A stretch of DNA of 64,000 nucleotides from Alligator mississippiensis. Taxonomy: Eukaryota > Chordata > Crocodylia > Alligatoridae. Shown piece after piece: positions 1 through 10,795 of this stretch. Each line of letters starts with the position of its first letter. Position 1 is the stretch's first letter. The translations under genes were made by a program, and so were the position numbers. The stretch covers positions 4,594,001 to 4,658,000 of the forward strand of contig NC_081828.1 in NCBI RefSeq assembly GCF_030867095.1, written 5' to 3'. The notes below the pieces were generated by a model. It was not told the DNA's origin and made no database searches. It worked only from the letters and a program-made list of their open reading frames with translations.

Positions 1-811
1 CATCAGAGCCAACTCATGTGGGCAGGTCCAGTAGCTTCACAGAGAGAGACCTAGGTATTGTGGACAGCCCTTTCCTATAACTTCATATTTCCTTTTCGGG
101 TAGAGTAAAGTGTAACTGGTCAGATCTGTCTTCACTGAAAAAAAAAGTATTTTCTTAAGTAAAAAGCTAGATGATGCGATTCAATTTTCCGACAATGTGT
201 TATTTGAATAATGTTAGTTGAATAATGTTAGAGCCACATGGGAACTAGGATTCCTGTTTGGCCTGAGCTTCAGCAATTGAAATCTCTTTTCCATTTTAAT
301 TCAGGACGACAATTTAAAAAACACTTAAAATACTTTGTTCCAGCTTTCCCGTCAGGAAAAATATATGAAGCAAGAAGTGGGTCTGAAAAGAAGTGTCTAA
401 CCATTCCCATCCAGGAAAGCTAAAAGGCTTCACCCCTGAACAGAATTTGCAATAAGCATCTTCCCTCTGTTCACCGGGGGAGTTCTGGGAACTACCCGAT
501 GGTGTAACATGTGCCATTCAGGCAGCAAGCACATAGATAGAAGATCGGCTTGCACATATTATACACACAGTCTTGAGATATGGATTTCTTTCACAAAAGA
601 TCTCTATTAAAAACTCTACTCTTTAATCCTTCCCTGCCTTCTAGTTATGGGGCATTGCCAAGAGACTCTACCAGGTTTTCCTTTATTCTAGTCTGGCTTC
701 ATTCACTCCTTTAATTGACTTAGTAAGAGCTGAAAGCTGTATTCACACTTAAAAATTGCAGTAGGTTAGTCACAGATGTGTAGCAACACAGCTGGGCATC
801 TGTAACAGAGG
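1..811. other. Left-edge intergenic DNA, nothing recognised
   Basis: AT-rich, non-repetitive-looking sequence. Short open frames here (up to about 67 codons) show no family motif and no splice pattern. No gene or repeat was recognised. Confidence 0.4.
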
Positions 812-919
812 GACAGTGCTGCTCAGCGGTGGCAGATGACAATAAGGAGCAATGGCTTCAAGTTGCAGCAAGGGAAGTTGAGGAGAGATATTAGAAAAAC
901 CTCTCTCACGAGGAGGGTA
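812..919 (+). mobile_element. CR1 LINE 3'-region fragment
   Basis: The stretch reads like the CR1 3' coding/UTR junction: a 'gcagatgacaataaggagcaatgg' type phrase followed by a 'ttgcagcaagggaagttgagg' type phrase. The same run occurs in the longer CR1 at about 34940-35030. It stops abruptly where the inverted repeat at 925 begins, so the palindrome may have inserted into it. Confidence 0.6.
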
Positions 920-924
920 TTAAA

Positions 925-1020
925 TATAAAAGTGCTCTATGACGGTGCAGTGTTTCCTCCAGGAATAGTTATTTCTGTATGGGTGGAGGAAACACTGCAC
1001 CGTCATAGAGCACTTTTATA
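925..1020. repeat. Perfect 37-bp inverted repeat (hairpin)
   Basis: Bases 925-961 are the exact reverse complement of bases 984-1020, with a 22-nt loop (962-983). Left arm begins TATAAAAGTGCTC; right arm ends GAGCACTTTTATA. Pairing stops on both sides: 924/1021 and 962/983 do not pair. No mismatch in 37 bp implies a recent origin or active homogenisation. A small foldback MITE is the simplest reading (TA-rich ends, inside a CR1 fragment). A snapback duplication or a miRNA-type hairpin are alternatives. No family was recognised. Confidence 0.9.
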
Positions 1021-2510
1021 CTGGTACAGCCGCGTCCACCTTAGTGTGTTTACTGCTAAACTGTAACAGAAAAGAATAGCAGTTCCCTAATTAACATCAC
1101 TATCTACTAGTAGCACAATTAGGGTGGAGCAACCAGGACTGCCACCCCTGGGCACCAGCTTTTGGGAGTTGATAGTGGGATAGTTGACAAAGCTGAGAGC
1201 AAGCAAGGGGAGCAAAACCATTATGGTAAAAGCGGTGAAGAGTCTCGAGGGAGACAAGGTCCAAGTCACCGTGGAGCAGAAATGTGTGATGCCACCCAAA
1301 TCTCTAACCCCCAGCAAGCAGTTCACATCACTTTTGTTACACCTGCCACACTTGTTAGAAGGGGGAAAAGCCACTTATCAGCTTGTTTTTATATGAACGG
1401 CCTTGAGATTGCATAGGCAAGTCAGGATGCATAAATTAAGGGGTGACCCTTTACATGGTATTTGTAATGCAGTCTTTTTAACGCTTTTTTTCATTATTAA
1501 TATACTCATCAGGACTATAGTGTGAGACAAAGCTGCCACCTCCTGGTCAGCAGCAATCTAGCAATAATTAAGGAGCTTGTTACATGTTGTACTTTAAGCT
1601 TCTCAAATGTCGATTGGTTTTAGTTTGAGTTTAGAGTAGTTCCACATTCAGGTTAAAAATATCTGACTGTCCCCAACCTGCACAGCTGTGACTTGCCACT
1701 GCAGGGCTGGTGAGCAGGGGTCTGATTAGGAGCAATGGCTGCAAGTCATCCACACAGAACAGGAGGGTGAAGGAAAGGGACACTGCATCCTGGGATGCTG
1801 GAGGACTGCAGTGAGCATGGCTTCTCTCCACGGATTGGCCACACGTTCACGGAACAGGACCTGGGTAACATAGATCAGAGAAAAACCTGCTTCAGAGTGA
1901 TGCAACTTTAAGACACCTAAGCAGTGCTTAAAAAACTAGTTCAGGCATCTTAATGTGTGGGCAAGCCAAGAGTGAAGAACTCCCTGAGATGCCAAAAATG
2001 AATGTGTAACGAAACCCAAAGTATAGAAATGCCAAGGCAATATTAAGTTAGGAGCAAGGAGGCTTCCTTCTAGGACAGCCTGCAGTTTGTTCCATCAAGA
2101 AGATAGAAAATCATAAATTAACCCTCTTATCTCTAATCCTTCTCCCCCAAGAAATCATGAGACATTTCCAAATAGCATGAGATTTTTTAAATTTTTTTTT
2201 TTGTATTTTTTAATATTTTCTCTTCTGGGCTGGATTTTGATTTCTGAACCTCTCTGATGGAACAAAGCTGCTTATTTCTCTGCCTGCCCACAGTCCTTTG
2301 AGGAGCACAGGCCTGGAATGGACCTCCCAGGCCACTGAGACCCTTCTCCTTTGTTTGCACAAACCAAGTCTCCCAAGGGTCTACCAGGTTTGCCATCCCA
2401 CTCGCTATGCCCACAAAGCATTGCATGGGGAAAAAGCCCACAATGCACTGCTGCTTAAGGACACAGGCACCACCAATTGCTGTGCCAGAGGAGTGGCAGG
2501 GAAGTTATTA
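1021..2510. other. Intergenic DNA, nothing recognised
   Basis: No gene, RNA or repeat family recognised. Open frames are short and lack motifs. A T-rich low-complexity run lies at about 2183-2225. Confidence 0.4.
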
Positions 2511-2518
2511 GGTTGATG

Positions 2519-2739
2519 CAGAGGTTCCCAAACTGTGGTATGCATAACCCTGGGGGGGGGGGGTGCAAGACAACTCTGGGGGGGTACATGGGAGAAATCG
2601 AGTCATGGTAGACTTAATTTTCATTATAATAGTTGCCCTGTAGGTGGTTAAAATTATAAAATGTATTCTGGTAGGGGCATGGGGGCAGCTGGTAAATCTG
2701 GAAAGGGGTATACAATAAGAAAAAGTTTGGGAACCTCTG
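2519..2739. mobile_element. hAT-type MITE
   Basis: A 221-bp non-autonomous DNA transposon. The terminal inverted repeats are perfect over 16 bp: CAGAGGTTCCCAAACT at 2519-2534 and its reverse complement at 2724-2739. An 8-bp target site duplication flanks it (GGTTGATG at 2511-2518, GGTTAATG at 2740-2747, one mismatch). Eight-bp duplications and CAG-starting ends are hAT hallmarks. It has G-rich runs inside and no transposase. Confidence 0.88.
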
Positions 2740-2747
2740 GGTTAATG

Positions 2748-3639
2748 GACGCCGGTGACCAGCAGAATCCCCGAAACATGGGAATTCCAGGCCCTGAAAT
2801 CCAAATGATGGATATTTCCCCTCCTTCAAATCTAGGCATTACATTTGTTATTTCCCAGCCATAGGGCACTGGCCATGAGTTGACCGATTCAGTAGAAGAG
2901 GAACCCATTCTTCCACTACCGTGGGATGGAGGTTATCCGTTGTCACATTCACATTTCTATTTGGGGTCCAAAATATTTTCTTCATTCAGATCTTCAGTCT
3001 CCTTGAACACTGAGGCAAAATACTTCTTCAGCCCATGGGTCACACCAAGACCAACCATCACCTCCTTCCTGTCTTCAGGGTTCAGTGGTTCCCCCCCCCC
3101 CCCACACACACACATTTGTCATCCAAATAAAAGAAGAACAAGAATAGAAGAAGAGCCTTTTTCTCTTCGTATTATTTTTCACAGCAAGCTCCACCTCAGT
3201 TATTCTCACTCGATTTTTGCTCTTTTTGAGCCCTGGGATACAAAGATTGAGTACACTTTTAACTTTAAATGACTGTATGCCTCATCAACATGTATAGATT
3301 CTTATGGGCCTTAAGCAGGGAGGCTGCATTATAATCAGTACAAATTATGTCAAGTTAGGTCAAGAAGCAGAGCTAAAAGAAGCAGCAGCAGCAACAAGAA
3401 GTGGTAACTGGTAAGGAGACATCATAGGCAAGAAGCCTTTAAAATGTAGGCAACGGGTTTACTAACATAGCAAGGTCAGCTCTGGGTCACTCAGAGCTAA
3501 TTGTGTGGGCTCATGCTAGGTTGATCTTATCTGACTACAAAGATAGCTTATACCCAGGACAGAAAGAGGTGCACCTCCTTGGCAACAAGAAAGGTATGTC
3601 TGACAGCCATACTAGACAGAATTCATATTAATAATATTT
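2748..3639. other. Intergenic DNA with a poly-C/(CA)n tract
   Basis: No gene recognised. A 130-codon open frame at 2880-3272 has no motif and spans a simple repeat (C13 then CA repeats, 3091-3114), so it is probably chance. Confidence 0.4.
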
Positions 3640-5330
3640 CATATATTTCATATAGACATTAAGGCTGGAAGGGACCTTGGAAGATCATTGAGTCCAGCCC
3701 CCTGCCCGAAGGGGCAGGAAGTCAGCTGGGGTCACAGGATCCCAGCAAGATAAGCATCCAAATTTCTCTTGAAGGTGTTCAATGTGGGTGCTTGAACCAC
3801 CTCCTGTGGCAAGCTATTCCAGACCTTGGGGACTTGGACAGTAAAGAAATTCTTCCTTATTTCCAGCCTGAAATGGTCCTGCAGGAGTTTATAACCGTTC
3901 AACCTTGCCAACCCTTGGGGCGCTCTGGTGAACAAACATTCCCCCAGATCCTGGTGGACACCCCTGATAAACTTATAGGTGGCCACCAGATCACCCCTGA
4001 GCCTGCGCTTTTCCAGGCTAAAGAGCCCCACAGATTTCAGCCTGTCATTGTAAGGTCTGTTTTCCTGACCTCTATTCATGTGCGTGGCTCTTCTCTGGAC
4101 TCTCTCAAGCTTCTCCACATCCTTTTTGAATTGTGGAGCCCAAAACTGGATGCAGTACTCCAGCTGCAGCCTCACCAAGGCCGAGTACAATGGGAGAATC
4201 ATGTCCTGGGATTTGCTTGAGAAGCATCTATGGATGCAAGCCAGCGTTTTGCTCACTTTACTAGCTGCAGCATCACATTGAAGGCTCATGTTCATCTTGT
4301 GGTCAACCATGACCTCCAAGTCCCTTTCATCTGTAGTGCTGGCCAGTGTAGCACTGCCAAGCCTATAGGGATGCTGCTAGTTTTTCTTCCCAAGGAAGTG
4401 TTAAACACCATCAGGTTCTCATCCACCCATTTCCTGAGCCTGTCAAGGTCAGCCTGGATCACCACCCTCTCCTTAGGTGTGGATGCTTTACCCCAAAGTT
4501 TGGCGTCATCAGCGAACTTCGCCAGTCCACTTCTGACTCCAGTGTCCACATCATTAATGAAGATGTTGAATAATATAGGTCCAAGGACAGAGCCTTGAGG
4601 GACCCCACTGCTCACAGGGCGCCATGACGATTGACTTCCATCAACCATCACCCTCTGGGTCCTACCATGGAGCCAATTCCCAGCCAGCAGATCATGGTGG
4701 ACCCGAGGCCACAGTTGGCCAGTTTTGCCAAGAGGTGATCATGGGATACTACATCAAAGGCTTTTGTGAAGTCAAGATATACGACATCAATCTCTTCTCC
4801 CTTGCCCAGGTGATAGGTCACCTGGTCATAGAAGGAAATGAGATTGGTCAAGCAAGACCTACCCGCAACAAATCCATGCTGGCTATCCCTCAGGATGTTG
4901 CCATTGGCCAGTCCATTAAGAATGGCCTCTTTGATTATCTTTTCTAAGACCTTCCCCAGTATAGAGGTCAGGCTGATGGGCCTGTAGTTTGCCAGATCCA
5001 CTTTTCTCCCTTTCTTGAAGATAGGCACCACATTGGCCTTCTTCCAGTCATTGGGCGCTTCACCAGAGCACCAGGAGTTCTCGAAGATCTGTGCCAGGGG
5101 CTGGGCTATGATGCTGGCCAGCTCTTTGAGTACCCTGGGGTGTAAACCATCAGGGCAGGCTGACTTGAAGGTGTCCAGCCTCTCAAGGTGTTCCTTCACA
5201 AGGTCAGCATTGATGGAGGGCAAGGAATCTCCCTCACCCGGGCGTCCCTGTCCCATAATGGGCAGGGGCATCCCATGGGACTGGTGAAAAACTGACTGGT
5301 GATAGACCAATATGAACTGATCATTCAGAT
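3640..5330 (-). mobile_element. CR1 LINE, 5'-truncated, reverse transcriptase region
   Basis: A 5'-truncated CR1 whose 3' end lies at about 3640, where TCTATATGAAATAT-type terminal repeats are seen on the - strand. Reading right to left, it carries a CR1 ORF2 reverse transcriptase: DGLHPRVLKELA, NYRPISLTSILGKVLEKI, QHGFVAGRSCLTNLISFYDQ, YLDFTKAFDVVSHDHLLAK, GVPQGSVLGPILFNIFINDV and the catalytic FADD at about 4500. The maturase-like tail follows (LYSALVRLQLEYC...VQRRATHM, FSLEKRRLRGDLVATYKFI) and ends at about 3732. The frame changes at about 4650 and about 4305, so ORF2 is broken by at least two indels. Endonuclease and ORF1 are absent. Moderately young judging by the long open stretches. 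Confidence 0.93.
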
Positions 5331-5759
5331 TAATCAAGCATAAAAGTCCAGGTGTGCCCAGGAATCTCTGCTTTTCAGCCTAAATAATGGTCCATCTGAA
5401 TAGTCCACCTGCAATTGAACCAAGATCACTACTACTTTGACATTTAGTCTTTAAAACCTAGGTAAGAAGTCCTTTTTCCTGACATGTGGGTCACGAGTTA
5501 GAAATGTTTAAAACTTTAGGATTTAAACATTTTTATATTAAAAATAGATAAAGACTAGTTTTAAATATACTGGTATTTCTTTAGGGTAAGAAGCATTTGA
5601 TTATTTTGAATCAGTTGCTGTATACACCTTAGCCTGTACAGCCTTATCATTCACGTACTATTCATATACTAAAACTCCTATTAAAAATACACTTCAAATG
5701 TATTTTCCCAAGTACTTGAGTTTGGTGGGACAGGTTTCTTGAACCTTAGTTGGATCAGG
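5331..5759. other. AT-rich spacer, nothing recognised
   Basis: AT-rich DNA between the CR1 and the Tx1 element. No feature recognised. Confidence 0.4.
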
Positions 5760-6581
5760 TAGCAGAGCCCTCCCCCCCACACTCTGGGGGAGGAAGGGAC
5801 CCTGGGGCTCACGTCTCTAAGCCCTGCTGAGGGGGAGCAGCCTCCCCAGGGCCCCAAGGGGGATACTATTGCCAACACAGTCCCTAAGGGATCTCCTCTG
5901 GCTCCCCTCCTGCTGCCCTCCTAGGGGGTGGCAGTGGGGTCCCCCACCCAGTAGGTTGCCCCTGTGCTGGGAGAGAAGCCCTCCTCACAGCCCTCCCTGA
6001 GTGACCGTCCTGTCTTCCCCAGAGTTGGCTCCTGCCCTGGCCACACCCCAAGAGGCTGCAGAAGCACTCCCTCATTCAAGGCGGGGGCCTCAGCAGACCG
6101 GGGGGGTCCAGATGGTGTCCTACCACGCCTCCACCCCTGACCTGGTGGAGACTAGAGACCACCACCTGTCCCATGAGCCAAGCAGGGACCACTAGGCCCC
6201 AGGACCAGGCAGAGGATGGAGGGGAACAGCAGTTCCTACAGAGCCTGCAGACCCCCTAGCCCTGACAGTGCCCAGGGATGAGTTGGTCAAGTTCCTGGAA
6301 AAGGCATGCACTAGGTGCTCCCCAAACCAGGTGCAGCTCACACTGGACTGCTGGGGGGGAGGGGGGGGGGCTCCCACAGCATCCTAGATACCACAAGGGT
6401 GTTGGCAAGGGAACAGAAGGGGCCGAAGCAGGTGCAACACTCGGACCTACACCTGGGTCTGCACCTTCCTCGATGCCCTGTCCACCTATGGGTGGGCAGC
6501 AAGGCTGTGGATGGACCCAAGGCTATGCATTGCCATGTGTGAGGCCCTGGCTAGGTTGCTTCAGCAACTTCCCCCTCAGCC
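5760..6581 (+). mobile_element. Tx1-clade LINE, ORF1 remnant
   Basis: GC-rich sequence directly upstream of the Tx1 ORF2. Degenerate reading in several frames gives an ORF1-like C-terminal part: TVPRDELVKFLEKACTR at about 6265-6315 and an LCIAMCEALARLLQQLPP-like end just before ORF2. Frames are scrambled by indels and homopolymer G runs. The 5' end is uncertain; a change from AT-rich to GC-rich DNA at about 5760 was used. I recognise this by position and overall similarity to Tx1 ORF1 tails, not by a clear domain. Confidence 0.5.
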
Positions 6582-9500
6582 ATGAGGTTACTCGATGTCA
6601 CAACCCTCAACATCCACAGCTACAGGCATGGTCCCTGGAGGAACCAGGTGCTCTCCTTCCTTTGCGGGGGGGGGGGGGTACTCGCTGGTTTTTCTCTAGG
6701 AGACCCGGACAACTTCAGCTGATGAAGCCAGCTGGTGGCTGGAGTGGGAAGATGGGGTTTTCTTTAGCCACCTGATGTCCACCTCTTGTGAGGTGGCCAC
6801 CCTGTTCTCCCTGGGCCTGCAGCCAGAGCTCCTTATCCTTAAGGATGTTGAGATGATGCCAGGCTGCCTGCTGCACATGCAGGTCCAGGTGGAGGGGCTG
6901 GCACTCAACCTGTTGAACATCTATGCCCCCATGCAGGTCCCAGACCCAGTGGAGTTTTTTTCACCAGGCCGCCACTTATCTTGGCACCCTCAACCCTTGC
7001 AAGTGCATGATCCTCAGCGGGGACTTCAGCATGACCCTGGAGGAGCAGGACTGCTTGGGTAGGCAGTGCAGCCAGGCAACTGCGGATGTCCTCTGGGAGA
7101 TCCTGTGGGATCACACCCTGGTGGATGTCTGGCACACCTGTCACCCCGACGGCCCCTCTGCCTTCACCTTTGTGAGGGTGGAGGAGGAGTGGGCGTTCCA
7201 CTCCCAGTTGGACTGCATTTACATGTTCCTGCTCCACTTTGCTCAGGCCAAGTCCTCCAGCATGAGGCTCGCCCCCTCTAGCAATTGCTATCTGGTGTTC
7301 GTCTGGGCCATGCCAGGGTCCGGGCAGTCAGGGTCGGCCTACCGGCACTTCAACAACAGCCTGCTGGAGGAGACAGGCTTCAGAGTGGCTTTCTGGGAGT
7401 TCTGGCTGGCCTGACATGAGCAGCAGCATGCTTTCTCCTCGGCTCAGAGATGGTGGGATGTGGGGAAGGTGTGCATCCAGCACTTCTGCCACAGTTATAC
7501 CCGAGGGCAGAGCCAGCACAGGGAGGCAGCCAGGGAGCAGCTTGAGTGGGAAGTGCTAGAGCTGAAGGGGCACCTGGTCACCGACCTGCAGAACCCATCC
7601 CTCTGCGGGCAGTGCAGGGAGAGGTGGGAGGAGCCAAGAGGCCCGGAAGATTACTACACTCACAGTGCATTTGTCTGCTCACGCACCCAGCTCTTGTGGG
7701 AGATGGACTGCAGCTCCCACTTCTTCTATGCCTTGGAGAGGTGGGGGGGAGGGGCCAGGAAGTATACCGCCTGCCTCTTGGCGGGCAATGGCACCCCCCC
7801 ATGGGCCTGGGAGAGCTGCGAGACCAAGCAAGAGCCTTTTACGGGGGGCTCATCTCCTGGGACCCGACCAATGCTGCAGCCTATCACGTCCTGTGGGAGG
7901 GACTGGTGCAGGTGAGCGCAGGTGACTGGGACCGGCTGGAGGCTCCTCTCACTCTGGCTGAGTTCTTGGCCACCCTCTATCTACTGTCCAGCAACAAAGC
8001 ACTGGGCCCAGATGGGCTGACCATGGAGTTCTACCGGGCCTTCTGGGACCTCATCAGCCTGGACTTCGCTGCAGTGACCCTCATGCCAAAGAAGGGGGAC
8101 CTCCATGACTTGAGAAACTGATGTCCCATGTCCCTAAGGTCCATGTACTACAAAGTGGCAGTGAAGGCCATCTCACTATGCCTGTGGTCCATGCTGGCAG
8201 ATGTGGTCCATCCCGACCACTCATACATGGTGCTGGGGAGATCCATCTTCAACAACCTGTCCCTGGTTCGGGACCTCCTGGAGCTGGCATACCAGGAGGG
8301 CCTGATGTTCTGCCTCCTGTCTCTGGACTAGGAGGAGGTGTTTGACAGGGTGGATCATGGGTACCTCACAGGCACTCTGGGGGCATTTGGCTTTGGACCT
8401 CATTTCATGTGGGCCCTCCAGGTGCTGTACACTTCCGCAGAGTGTTTGGTCAATCTGAGCCAGACCCTGACAGAGCCCATCCTATTCAGGCGAGGGGTGT
8501 ATAAAGGCTACCCAATGTCAGGCCAGCTGTACACCTTGCCTCCAAACATCTTCCTGTGCCTCCTGCGGTGGTAGGGTAGTGCTCTGGGAGCTGGCACTGC
8601 AGCTGGTCCTGTTGGCATATGCCAATAATGTGCTCCTCGCAGTCCAGAACCCAGGCAACCTTGCATGTGTGGTGGCCTGCCAGGTGGTGTACTCGATGGC
8701 CTCCTCCACCCAGGTCAACTGGGTCAAGAGCTCTGGCCTAACTATGGGTGCCGGGTGGCAGGTGGACTCACTCCCCCCTATGCTCCAAGGGATCCATTGG
8801 AGTGCGGGTTCATTGCTCTAGCTGGGGGTGTACCTGTCCCCCACACACCCCTCCCCACTGGAGAATTGGACCCAGCCAAGACCTCCTTAGGGCCTGGGAG
8901 CTGCTCTCCAACTCCTAGTCCCCATTGCAGGTGGCCTGGGGTAACAACCTGCTCGCTGAGCCGTTGCTGTGGAACCCCGCAGCTAGCAGTCTTGGTAGCA
9001 GCGTTACTCTGGGCATGCCAGACGATGGCTTGGGGTGGGGGGGGTCACCCAGCTCAGAGACCTCCTGGACTGCACCAAGCAGAGGCGGCTGAGCCCCACT
9101 GCACTGGCCCAGCGCATGGGTTTGGCCATGGAGTGGGCACCCTACTTGCACCTAGTCCAGGTGAAAGCTGCTCTGCTTGTTGACACTCTTGCCCACTTGA
9201 AGCATGTTCTAACAGAAGGTGGTGCCACCACCCTCTCTGGCTCAGTGGAGCTGCTCATGGGGCCTGCATCAGACTGGCAGGCCCTGCGGCACTCCCTGAT
9301 CCACCATACGAGCTGGCTAGGGGACATATGCCCAGTCTGCTTTTCTACAGCCCACCGGTGCCAGCTCTACACGCTCGTCCACCATACAGTCCACCATGCC
9401 GCCCTCACGTCCTACCCAGACACCAAGTGGTGGGACATCCTGGGCAAGGGTGAGGCCGATGGACCCTGGTGGCAGAGTCTGTATTCCACCCTGATCCCCC

Positions 9501-9973
9501 TTCGCCACTGGGGACCTAGGCTGGCAGCTCCTTCACAGAGCTGTCATGAAGGGCATGTACCTGGTGCGCTTCAATGCACTCCCAACTTGTGGCCATTTTG
9601 TGGGCAGAGGGAGACACTGGCACACCTAGGACTGGAGTGCACCAGGTTGCAGCCCCTGCACCTTCTTCTCCAGGACCTTCTGCTGCAGTTCTGGCTGTAC
9701 TTCTCCCCACACCTTTTTATTTATTCAGTCCCCATCCATGGCCCCACAAAGGCCCAGGACCGCCTGGTCAACCACCTCCTGGCCCTGGCCAAGCTGGCCA
9801 TCTGGCTGACCAGGAAGGAGGTCTTTTTCCTGAGTCTCCTCCATTCCCACATCCAGGCAGAGTACCAGTGGGCAGTAGCTGCCAGCTCTCTGGCTGCTTT
9901 TGAGAGCCAGTGGGTGCTGCCCGATGTCCTCTGCTTGGTGTCTCCGCAGTGTGCATTTGTTTTGTCCCTGTGA
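6582..9973 (+). mobile_element. Tx1-clade LINE ORF2 (endonuclease + reverse transcriptase), decayed
   Basis: ORF2 of an L1/Tx1-superfamily LINE. It starts at ATG 6582 (MRLLDVTTLNIH), followed by apurinic endonuclease pieces: FLQETRTT, NIYAPMQV, LSGDFSMTLEEQD and DVWHTCHPDGPSAFTF (6690-7200). The reverse transcriptase follows: NKALGPDGLTMEFYRAFWD at about 7990, LMPKKGDLHDLRN, SLRSMYYKVAVKAIS, FDRVDHGYLTGTLGAFGFG at about 8340 and GYPMSGQLYTL. The catalytic YADD is YANN here (about 8618-8630), so the enzyme is dead. A cysteine-rich tail (PFCGQRETLAHLGLEC, about 9590) leads to stop 9971-9973. At least three frame shifts (between 6900 and 7550 and between 8575 and 9035) and in-frame stops at 8119-8121, 8329-8331 and 8572-8574 break it. 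Clearly old. Confidence 0.88.
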
Positions 9974-10199
9974 CTCCATGAGCATGTCCTCTTTTCTCAT
10001 TTGTTGTCCCAAGCATTTAGTTGGTGACATTAGTTCCATTGCTGCCCACAGGTGGCAGCCACAAGTTACATAGTGGGCTAGGCCCACAGCTGTGGTCACC
10101 AAATAGGCCCAAGGAATTAGTTGGCAATTTCAGCTCCATCACTACCCACCAGTGGCAGCAAAAGTAAAATAGTGGGGTAAGGCCACACTTGTCATTGTC
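9974..10199 (+). repeat. Tx1 3' UTR with duplicated tail unit
   Basis: The 3' UTR after the Tx1 stop holds two imperfect copies of a unit of about 100 bp (about 10014-10090 and 10117-10203). Each runs 'agttgg..a.ttagctccat..ctgcccac.ggtggcag...agt.gggctagg.c.ca'. A third related unit lies at about 10695-10795 after the next Tx1 piece. Tandem tail units are compatible with how some LINE 3' ends are built. Confidence 0.6.
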
Positions 10200-10795
10200 A
10201 AATAGGTAAAGACGGCGCCTGACATGTGCCCATTCTATGGGCACAGGGAGACCCTGGCATACACGTTCCTGGAGTGTGCCAGGTTGTAGTCCCCGTACTT
10301 CTTCCTTCAGAATCTCCTGCTGAGGTTCTTCCTGCACTTTCCCCCAGACTAGTTTTTTTTTTTTTTTCACTCCACATCCCTGGCCCCACCAAGGCCTGGG
10401 ACCTCCTGGTCAATCTCCTCCTTGTCTTGGCCAAGCTGGCGATTTGTGTGTCACCAGGAAGGAGGCACTGGCCGGGAGGGTACCTAGGAAATGTGGGGCC
10501 ATATTCTTGGGTATGGTCTGGTCCCATCTCTGAGCAGAGTACCACTGGGCACTAGCCACCAGTTGTCTGGCTGCATTTGAGGGTTGGTTGGCACTGCCTG
10601 GGGCACTCTGCTCGGTGTCCCCCAAGGTTGTGCTTGTTTTGAACCTCTGACCCCACTGTCACTTCTCTTTTGCTTTTGTTGTCCCCACTAATTAGTTGGG
10701 ACCATTAGCTCCATTCTCCATCCTTTAGTGGTGGCCTCACATAACTTGGTGGGCCTAGCTCACATGCACTGGTCTCAAATAGGCTTATGGGACAT
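10200..10795 (+). mobile_element. Second Tx1 3'-end fragment (tandem)
   Basis: A second copy of the ORF2 C-terminal region directly follows the first element's tail. It shows CPFYGHRETLAYTFLECARL-like sequence at about 10222-10285, then HIPGPTKAWDLLVNLLLVL and AKLAICVSPGRRH-like reading (10370-10470) and a tail unit at about 10695-10795. It parallels 9580-10090 of the first element. This is either a 5'-truncated insertion next to the older tail or a tandem duplication. Frames are broken. Confidence 0.75.

Noticed and set aside
2880-3272. 130-codon frame
   Set aside because: Runs through a poly-C/CA simple repeat and has no recognisable motif.
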